Positions 62,410 to 64,000 of a stretch of DNA of 64,000 nt are shown piece by piece (position 1 is the first letter of the stretch; every line of letters begins with the position of its first letter). The DNA comes from JACQFV01 sp964593585 (GTDB lineage Bacteria > Zixibacteria > MSB-5A5 > WJJR01). The DNA lies in contig CAZQIZ010000004.1 in the NCBI GenBank assembly GCA_964593585.1, positions 86,314-150,313 on the forward strand, given 5' to 3'. A program made the position numbers and the translations under genes. Below the pieces are notes generated by a model. It did not search any database, was not told the DNA's origin, and saw only the letters and a list, made by a program, of their open reading frames with translations.

Positions 62410-63630
62410 TTGGCAACGTTGAAGACTCAGACGACCATCACGCCGGCCGACCTGTTTGACAAGTGCCGGCAGTTCACCACCGCCCGGGAAGTCATGGCGA
62501 TGGGGATTTACCCGTACTTCCGCGTCATCTCCTCCGCGCCGGGGACCGTGGTCACGGTCGACGGCAAGGAATTGCTGATGATCGGCTCCAACAACTACCT
62601 GGGGCTGACCAATCATCCCAAGGTGGTGGAGGCGGCCGCCGAGGCGGCGCGCAAGTTCGGGTCGGGATGCACCGGCTCGCGCTTCCTCAACGGCACGCTG
62701 GATTTGCATGTCGAGCTGGAGCTCCGGCTGGCGAGGTTCATGAAGCGGCCGGCGGCGCTGGTCTTCTCGACCGGCTTCCAGACCAACCTGGGCACCATCT
62801 CCTGCCTGGTCGGCCGCAACGACACCATTTACGCGGACCGTTCCAATCACGCGTCGCTGGTGGACGGGTGCCGTTTGTCGTTCGGGCGGACCGTCAAGTT
62901 CGCCCACAACGACATGGCCGATCTGGAGCGGGTGTTGACCAACACGGTCAACGGCGGCGGACGGCTGATTGTGGTCGATGGCGTCTTCTCGATGGAAGGT
63001 GACATCGTCAAACTGCCCGACGTGGTCCGTCTGGCGCGCGCGCACGGGGCGCGAGTGATGGTCGATGACGCGCACTCGATCGGCGTTCTGGGCGAAGGCG
63101 GACGCGGCACCGCCGAGCACTTCGGCCTTATTGACGAGACCGATATCGTCATGGGGACATTCTCGAAGTCGTTTGCCTCACTGGGCGGCTTCATCGCGGC
63201 CGAAGAGGATGTCATCCACTATATCAAGCACTTCTCGCGCGAACTGATCTTCTCGGCCTCGATGCCGCCGGCCTCGGTGGCCTCCTGCATTGCCGCGCTC
63301 GACATCATCGAGAGCGAACCGGAACGTCGGACCCGTTTGTGGGAGATCACCCACCGCATGCACCGCGAGTTCCGGCAACTGGGATTCGACATCGGCACGA
63401 CCGAGACGCCGATCATTCCGATCCTGGTGGGCGACGACATCCTCACCTTCCGATTCTGGCGCGAATTGACCGACGCCGGGCTGTTCACCAATCCGGTGGT
63501 CTCCCCCGCCGTGCCGCCCGGGCAGGCGCTGATCCGCACCTCGTACACTGCCACACACACCGACGAGCAGTTGGATTTCGTGCTGGAAACCTTCGAGAGA
63601 ATCGGCAAGAAGCTGGGCGTGGTCTCGTAA
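62410..63630 (+). CDS. spt: Serine palmitoyltransferase-like alpha-oxoamine synthase
   Basis: About 406 residues. PLP enzyme condensing a fatty acyl-CoA with serine to 3-oxosphinganine, the first step of sphingolipid synthesis. From memory it matches Sphingobacterium SPT: GSNNYLGLT, SGCTGSRFLNGTLDLHVELE, FSTGFQTNLGTISCLVGRND, FSMEGDIVKLP, VMVDDAHSIGVLG, the Schiff-base Lys253 in GTFSKSFASLGGFIA, and NPVVSPAVPPG. BioF and KBL share part of this, but the SRFLNGTLDLH and CLxGRND blocks favour SPT. The start is uncertain; a TTG at 62410 is chosen because no ATG precedes MAMGIYPYF. Confidence 0.78.
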   Translation: MATLKTQTTITPADLFDKCRQFTTAREVMAMGIYPYFRVISSAPGTVVTVDGKELLMIGSNNYLGLTNHPKVVEAAAEAARKFGSGCTGSRFLNGTLDLHVELELRLARFMKRPAALVFSTGFQTNLGTISCLVGRNDTIYADRSNHASLVDGCRLSFGRTVKFAHNDMADLERVLTNTVNGGGRLIVVDGVFSMEGDIVKLPDVVRLARAHGARVMVDDAHSIGVLGEGGRGTAEHFGLIDETDIVMGTFSKSFASLGGFIAAEEDVIHYIKHFSRELIFSASMPPASVASCIAALDIIESEPERRTRLWEITHRMHREFRQLGFDIGTTETPIIPILVGDDILTFRFWRELTDAGLFTNPVVSPAVPPGQALIRTSYTATHTDEQLDFVLETFERIGKKLGVVS

Positions 63631-64000
63631 TCGCGACTGCGTCAGCTGCGTCAGGTTGCGTCAGGGAGCTGACGCAGCGGCAATTCCTTCACATCTAACA
63701 ACTTCTGCGGAATCCACCTGACTTGCGCTGCGTCAGGTGACGCACCGGCAGTCGAGATACGGCTGTTCGTGGCAGTAGTCGGTCGGCCTAACTCATTGTC
63801 CGATAATGGGCGGGAAAACAGCAACTGAGGAACGGAGGTTGGCACGCGCTTTGATACACTTCGATCCACAAGCCTTCCGTAGCGCATGGGATGCGCAGGG
63901 GGTCGGTGTATGGAGACATTACTTCGAGCAACCGGAAGTCGTCGCTTTTGTCCTGTTTCAGCTCAATTCGGACGGAATTAGCCTGTAAAAGTTAATGGTT
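63631..64000. other. Intergenic region with GCGTCAG repeats
   Basis: The heptamer GCGTCAG recurs at 63639, 63648, 63658 and 63730. An 11-bp inverted repeat (63637-63647 with 63667-63677) and a GCGTCA-GG-TGACGC palindrome (63730-63743) lie inside. The first may terminate spt, but no T-run follows. A weak short frame is listed separately. Confidence 0.6.
63806..63988 (+). CDS. Possible small hypothetical protein
   Basis: 60 codons (starts GGKTATEERRLARALIHFD, with VWRHYFEQPEVVAFVLFQL later). There is no ribosome binding site of note and no recognised family. It could be a chance frame. Confidence 0.25.
   Translation: MGGKTATEERRLARALIHFDPQAFRSAWDAQGVGVWRHYFEQPEVVAFVLFQLNSDGISL

Noticed and set aside
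1..64000. tRNA, rRNA, tmRNA or 4.5S RNA genes
   Set aside because: I looked through the intergenic regions for T-loop and acceptor patterns and saw none that folds; a covariance-model scan would be decisive.

Overview
The window is a GC-rich bacterial chromosome segment, probably one scaffold of a metagenome-assembled genome because it contains a run of exactly 100 N at 8114-8213. Coding is dense, mostly on the minus strand, with short gaps. A diderm (outer-membrane) lifestyle is suggested by an MCE/MlaD protein, a small beta-barrel, several lipoproteins, a TolB-like propeller and a Bacteroidota-type serine palmitoyltransferase. HPr kinase, sigma-54, DUF4175/DUF4159 and Reg_prop-type propellers fit an FCB-group or candidate-phylum bacterium (Zixibacteria, Eisenbacteria or Latescibacteria-like). 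This placement is inference; no rRNA is present.

Layout. 1-4065: topA (cut by the window edge) and yicC-gmk-rpoZ on the minus strand, divergent from an NFACT/RqcH gene. 5.9-8.4 kb: a small membrane protein, a ubiquitin-like sulfur carrier paired with an Asp-box propeller, then hairpin-rich intergenic repeats around the assembly gap. 8.4-16 kb (minus): the ffh-rpsP-rimM-trmD-rplS-rnhB-yraN translation cluster, rsmB and a PASTA protein. 16-20.1 kb: hutU and purL. 20.1-23.6 kb: a compact type V-G CRISPR locus on the plus strand. 23.6-31.2 kb: DUF4175, DUF4159, cupin, secF and secD. 31.5-38 kb: M16 protease, SDR, a selenoprotein W-like gene read through an in-frame TGA, a squalene/phytoene synthase family gene and envelope proteins. 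38-45.4 kb: response regulators, mutM, an ABC ATPase, phosphomannomutase, a Kef-type antiporter and an inositol phosphatase. 45.4-54.2 kb: a heterodimeric ABC exporter, an MCE protein, hprK, hpf, glpX and rpoN. 54.4-64 kb: a TolB-like propeller, a DMT permease, a TlpA-like protein, a Reg_prop propeller, a class V aminotransferase, a membrane protein, an epimerase, and a divergent serine palmitoyltransferase.

The most interesting system is at 20294-23439. A 745-residue effector carries all three RuvC motifs and a C-terminal zinc ribbon, and shares many motif strings with Cas12g1 as I remember it. A 213-bp gap holding a sigma-70-like promoter, repeat-complementary segments and a strong hairpin follows it; this is a candidate tracrRNA. 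Then come 11 identical 36-bp repeats with ten 29-30 bp spacers. No cas1, cas2 or other cas gene lies in the window. Cas12g is known as a tracrRNA-dependent, RNA-activated nuclease, so this looks like a minimal RNA-targeting CRISPR system in an ordinary housekeeping chromosomal context, on the strand opposite both neighbours.

Second-tier points are the SelW-like selenoprotein with a SECIS-like hairpin, the sphingolipid-type synthase facing an epimerase, and the propeller/ubiquitin-like gene pair.
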